From positions 1-7,568 of the forward strand of contig JAGXRS010000093.1 of the NCBI GenBank assembly GCA_018335615.1: a DNA stretch of 7,568 nucleotides, written 5' to 3'. Position numbers and translations under genes: made by a program. Of this stretch, positions 4,711 to 7,568 are shown piece after piece. Below the pieces are notes generated by a model. It saw only the letters and a list, made by a program, of their open reading frames with translations, was not told the origin of the DNA and did no database searches. How positions within the stretch are numbered: the stretch's first letter is position 1; each line of letters begins with the position of its first letter. The stretch comes from Hydrogenophaga sp. GTDB lineage: Bacteria; Pseudomonadota; Gammaproteobacteria; Burkholderiales; Burkholderiaceae_C.

Positions 4711-7083
4711 TCAGAGGCGGGCCAAGGCCACGCGCTCCAGCAGGGCTTGAATGGCATCGCCCAGGGCGTCCATGCTGTCCTGCTTGCCCAGCACCTCGCG
4801 CACCCCGACTGCGGCCGCATCCTGCAACAGCTGTTCGTTCACATGGCCCGAGACGATGGCCACCGGCAGGTCCGGGCGCAGGGTCCGCAGGGCGGTGGCC
4901 ACCGCCACCCCCGACAACCCAGGCATGTTCTGGTCGGTGACCAGCAGGTCGACCGGCTCCAGGGGATGGGCCCGCAGCCAGGCCAGCGCCGCCTCGCCCG
5001 ACTCGAACGTGCTGGCGCGGTAGCCCCGCTTGCGCAGCAGGCGACCGACCAGAAACACCATGGCCTCGTAGTCGTCGATGTAGACGACGTGACATCCGGG
5101 TGCAGCGGCCGGCGCCTCGACCGGAACAGGCGCTGAGGACGGCAGCCCGGCCCCCTGCGCGCAGGCCAGCGGCAAGTAGATGTCGAAGCGTGCGCCTTCA
5201 CCCGGCCGGCTGCGCAGGGCGATGGCGCCGCGGTGCGCTTTCACGATGCCGTGCACCACCGCCAGCCCCAGGCCGGTCCCGGTGCCCGGCGCCTTGGTGG
5301 TGAAAAAGGGCTCAAAGATGCGGCGCTGGGTGTCGTCGTCCATGCCCGGCCCGTTGTCGACCACGCTCAGGCAGGCGTGCAGGCCCGCCTCGGGCAGACC
5401 CAGCGCCTCGGCCTGTGCCGGGTCCAGCACACACTCGTCCAGCGACACGCGCACCTCGCCGCCCTGGCCCTGGTAGGCCTGCCAGGCATTGGTGCACAGG
5501 TTCATCAGCACCTGCTGCACCTGGGTGGCGTCGCACAGCACCGGGCGTGCGGCGCTCTGCAGGCGGGTGGTGAGCCGCACGCCAGCCGGCAGCAGCGAGC
5601 GCATCAGCCCCAGCGCTTCTTCCACCAGGGGCGTGAGCGGCTGGGGCTGGAATACCTGGGTCTGGCGCCGGCTGAAGGTCAGGATCTGCTGCACCAGCTG
5701 GCGGGCGCGGATGGCGGCCCGGTGTATTTCCTGCAGGCTTTCCTGGGCCGGGTGACCCGGCCCCGCGTCTTCACGGGCCAGCGACAGGTTGCCCAGGATG
5801 GCGGCCAGCAGGTTGTTGAAATCGTGCGCCACGCCACCGGCCAGGGTGCCGATGGCCTCCATCTTCTGGGATTCGCGCAGCTGCGCCTCCAGCGCGCGCT
5901 GCTGCGCTTCGGCCTGTTTGTGCTCGGTCACGTCGGTGTGGGTGCCGACCATGCGCAAGGGCCGCCCCTGCGCGTCTCGCGCGATCACCATGCCGCGCGA
6001 GAGCACCCATTTCCAGCGCCCGTCCTTGCAGCGCACCCGGTGCTCGTTGCGGTACATCGGCGCCCGTCCCTCGAAGTGCGCCTGGCGGTCGGCCTGCATG
6101 GCCGGCACATCGTCGGGGTGGGTGCGCCGGTCCAGTTCGTCGACCGTGGTGTCCAGGTCGTCGTCGGCATAGCCGAACATGGCCTTGATGCTGGGCGACA
6201 GGAATTCCTCGCCGTTCTGCAGGTTCCAGTCCCACACGCCGTCGCCCGCGCTCTCCAGCGCCAGGCGCCACAGCGCCTCGCTCTCGCGCAGCGCCAGCTC
6301 GGCCTGTTTGCGCTCGGTGATGTCGAGCACCACGCCCAGGCGCAGCCGCCCGCTGGTGTCGGACGACATGCCGCTGGAGCGCCGGTAGAGCCATTTCACC
6401 GAGCCATCGGCGCACACGATGCGGAATTCGCTGCTCAACGGGTCGGGGCGGCCCGTCATGGCGGCCAGCTCGGCCATCACGCGGTCCACATCGTCGGGGT
6501 GCAGCGGCCGGATGACCAGCGAGGCGTCGCGCATCAGGTCGTCGGGTTCGATGCCGTAAATGTCCCGCACGCCCGGGCTCACGAAATGGTACGAGCGCTG
6601 GCCGTCGGGCTGCACCTCCATCACGAACACCATGCCCGGGATCTGGCTGGTGATCAGGCGCAACTGCTCCTCGCTGCGCCGCAGCGCCTGGCTCGCCCGC
6701 ACGTCGTCGGTGATGTCCTCCACCGTGCCTTCGTAGTACAGCACCTGCCCGTCGGCATCGCAGACGGAATGCGCGTTCTCGCTGATCCACCGGTGCTCGC
6801 CGCCCTGGCGGCGGACCACCTCGCTCACGAAGCCGCGCACCTGACCGTCGCGCGCGAGCAAGGTCTGGAACAGGGCCCGACGCTCGGGTTGCACATAGGC
6901 GTTGTCACCGAGGCGGTTCACATGCGCCAGCATCTCGGCTTCGGAGGGGTACCCGTTCATGCGCACCAGGGAGGGGTTGGCGCGCAGCATCTCGCCCGAG
7001 GCACTGCTGCGGTAGGCGCCGATGGGCAGGAAATTGAACAGCGTGGAGAAATCGTGCGCCAGCGCTGTGGTGGGGGGCAACAT
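4711..7083 (-). CDS. Soluble PAS-PAS-PAS hybrid histidine kinase with C-terminal receiver domain
   Basis: A 790-residue sensor kinase from ATG at 7083. Three PAS/PAC units lie at about 10-125, 145-265 and 275-395, each ending in a PAC signature (GTVEDITDDV, GVVLDITERK, GTHTDVTEHK). The HisKA domain has the H-box AGGVAHDFNNLL with phospho-acceptor H420, as in CckA-type kinases. The HATPase domain (about 515-630) shows an N-box (NLCTNAW), VVDNGPGMD and GTGLGLAVVHG. A receiver domain (about 664-785) carries IDD, phospho-acceptor D717 in VTDQNMPG, an IVSGH switch serine, and a lysine in LGKQ, where LxKP is usual. No membrane segment is seen, so it should sense a cytoplasmic signal through PAS. 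No partner regulator lies nearby. ATG at 7101 (796 residues) is an equal alternative start. The frame stays open to 7515, but that part opposes the phosphatase gene and is not PAS-like. Neither start has a good ribosome site. Confidence 0.92.
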   Translation of the reverse strand: MLPPTTALAHDFSTLFNFLPIGAYRSSASGEMLRANPSLVRMNGYPSEAEMLAHVNRLGDNAYVQPERRALFQTLLARDGQVRGFVSEVVRRQGGEHRWISENAHSVCDADGQVLYYEGTVEDITDDVRASQALRRSEEQLRLITSQIPGMVFVMEVQPDGQRSYHFVSPGVRDIYGIEPDDLMRDASLVIRPLHPDDVDRVMAELAAMTGRPDPLSSEFRIVCADGSVKWLYRRSSGMSSDTSGRLRLGVVLDITERKQAELALRESEALWRLALESAGDGVWDWNLQNGEEFLSPSIKAMFGYADDDLDTTVDELDRRTHPDDVPAMQADRQAHFEGRAPMYRNEHRVRCKDGRWKWVLSRGMVIARDAQGRPLRMVGTHTDVTEHKQAEAQQRALEAQLRESQKMEAIGTLAGGVAHDFNNLLAAILGNLSLAREDAGPGHPAQESLQEIHRAAIRARQLVQQILTFSRRQTQVFQPQPLTPLVEEALGLMRSLLPAGVRLTTRLQSAARPVLCDATQVQQVLMNLCTNAWQAYQGQGGEVRVSLDECVLDPAQAEALGLPEAGLHACLSVVDNGPGMDDDTQRRIFEPFFTTKAPGTGTGLGLAVVHGIVKAHRGAIALRSRPGEGARFDIYLPLACAQGAGLPSSAPVPVEAPAAAPGCHVVYIDDYEAMVFLVGRLLRKRGYRASTFESGEAALAWLRAHPLEPVDLLVTDQNMPGLSGVAVATALRTLRPDLPVAIVSGHVNEQLLQDAAAVGVREVLGKQDSMDALGDAIQALLERVALARL

Positions 7084-7117
7084 GCGCGGATTGTGTCGCA
7101 TGGGGCGCGGCAGGGAC

Positions 7118-7137
7118 AGAAAACAGGTCTTTTTTCT
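7118..7137. repeat. 20-bp imperfect palindrome in the kinase/phosphatase divergent region
   Basis: AGAAAACAG-GT-CTTTTTTCT is a dyad whose 9-base arms match at 8 of 9 positions around a GT centre. It is AT-rich in GC-rich DNA and ends 17 bases before the 7101 start and 35 before the 7083 start of the kinase (minus strand). It may be an operator for the kinase gene or for both divergent genes. An overlapping shorter pair, CAGGT/ACCTG (7124-7128, 7138-7142), could form a weak hairpin. Confidence 0.45.
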
Positions 7138-7246
7138 ACCTGCACAGACCGCTGGCACCGTGTGCGAACCGGCTGACCAAGCCCACGCGATCGCCCGGGC
7201 GACGCCAGCCCAGCGCCGCCAGCCGGTACAGTGCAGGTTTTGCCCG

Positions 7247-7252
7247 AAGGAG
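7247..7252 (+). promoter_or_regulatory. Shine-Dalgarno fixing a TTG start for the phosphatase gene
   Basis: AAGGAG lies five bases before TTG at 7258. In-frame GTG (7231) and TTG (7240) occur upstream but have no ribosome site, and they would add residues before the first strand. TACAGT (7227-7232) is a possible -10 element, four of six matches, with no clear -35. Confidence 0.65.
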
Positions 7253-7257
7253 CTGGC

Positions 7258-7568
7258 TTGCAAGTCACCCGCATCCTCGCCGTGCGCCACGGCGAGACCG
7301 CCTGGAACCGCGACACCCGCATCCAGGGCCACACCGACATTGCCCTGAACGAGCACGGCCGCTGGCAGGCCGCCCGGCTGGCGCAGGCGCTGCGCGAAGA
7401 ACCGATCCACGCCATCTACGCCAGCGACCTGAGCCGCGCGTTCGACACCGCGCAGGCCGTGGCGCGGCTGCACGGGCAACCGGTGCAGCGCAACCCCGGC
7501 CTGCGCGAGCGCCACTTCGGCCGCTTTGAGGGGCGGACCTGGGCCGAACTGGAGACCGACTGGCCCGC
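7258..7568 (+). CDS. Histidine phosphatase (phosphoglycerate mutase-like) family protein, partial (N-terminal 103 codons)
   Basis: Translation from TTG at 7258 gives ILAVRHGETAWN, containing the family's RHG motif with catalytic H11, at the N-terminus. It continues with IQGHTDIALNEHGRWQAARL, then IYASDLSRAFDTAQAVA, then LRERHFGRFEG, all typical of GpmB/CobC-type members. Such enzymes form a phosphohistidine and either hydrolyse phosphate esters or move phosphate on sugars. The substrate cannot be told from this part; candidates include phosphosugars, nucleotides and alpha-ribazole phosphate. The C-terminal half, including the second catalytic histidine, lies beyond the window. It is divergent from the hybrid kinase, with 174 bases between starts, and no functional link between the two is evident. 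The TTG start is supported by AAGGAG at a 5-base spacing. Confidence 0.9.
   Translation, partial: MQVTRILAVRHGETAWNRDTRIQGHTDIALNEHGRWQAARLAQALREEPIHAIYASDLSRAFDTAQAVARLHGQPVQRNPGLRERHFGRFEGRTWAELETDWP

Noticed and set aside
5233..7176. A 647-codon open frame on the plus strand opposite the hybrid kinase
   Set aside because: It is the antisense of a clear multi-domain kinase. Its His/Gln/Val/Ala-rich product shows no domain and arises from third-position GC bias.
7084..7515. N-terminal extension of the kinase frame up to 7515
   Set aside because: It overlaps the phosphatase gene on the other strand, lacks PAS-like sequence, and is simply an open frame with no stop in GC-rich DNA.

Overview
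The window is a dense, high-GC stretch of bacterial chromosome. Composition, gene style (GTG and TTG starts, weak Shine-Dalgarno sites) and gene content point to a betaproteobacterium of the order Burkholderiales, probably a Comamonadaceae relative. That placement comes from remembered family resemblance, not from a search. No tRNA, rRNA, CRISPR array or insertion sequence was found, and no gene-free stretch exceeds about 300 bases.

Layout. The left edge (1-360, minus) holds the N-terminal 120 codons of a MidA/NDUFAF7-type SAM-dependent methyltransferase. Only 17 bases separate its start from a divergent plus-strand run. That run begins with a FolM/pteridine-reductase-like SDR (378-1172) and a FolX/FolB-family protein (1263-1646). 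A 66-base AT-rich gap containing a good inverted repeat follows, then an orphan AAA+ ATPase with a C-terminal winged-helix region (1713-2900). Next are ttcA for tRNA 2-thiocytidine synthesis (2927-3889) and a DUF4136-like outer-membrane lipoprotein (3939-4673). Convergent to these, on the minus strand, is a soluble three-PAS hybrid histidine kinase with a C-terminal receiver domain (4711-7083). Divergent from the kinase, a histidine-phosphatase-family gene begins at 7258 and runs off the right edge.

How the genes fit together. The SDR and the FolX-like protein look like a functional pair in reduced-pterin metabolism. The catalytic spacing and C-terminal motif of the SDR match FolM/PTR1, and the second protein has FolX-like motifs, so tetrahydromonapterin synthesis is a plausible alternative to plain folate synthesis. 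The ATPase has no evident link to its neighbours and looks like an accessory gene set into a housekeeping run. The kinase is an orphan: no separate response regulator lies in the window. The most interesting signals are the pterin pair, the ATPase with its inverted-repeat leader, and two dyads: one over the methyltransferase start and one in the kinase/phosphatase divergent region. I saw no clear evidence of a wholly new multi-gene system.
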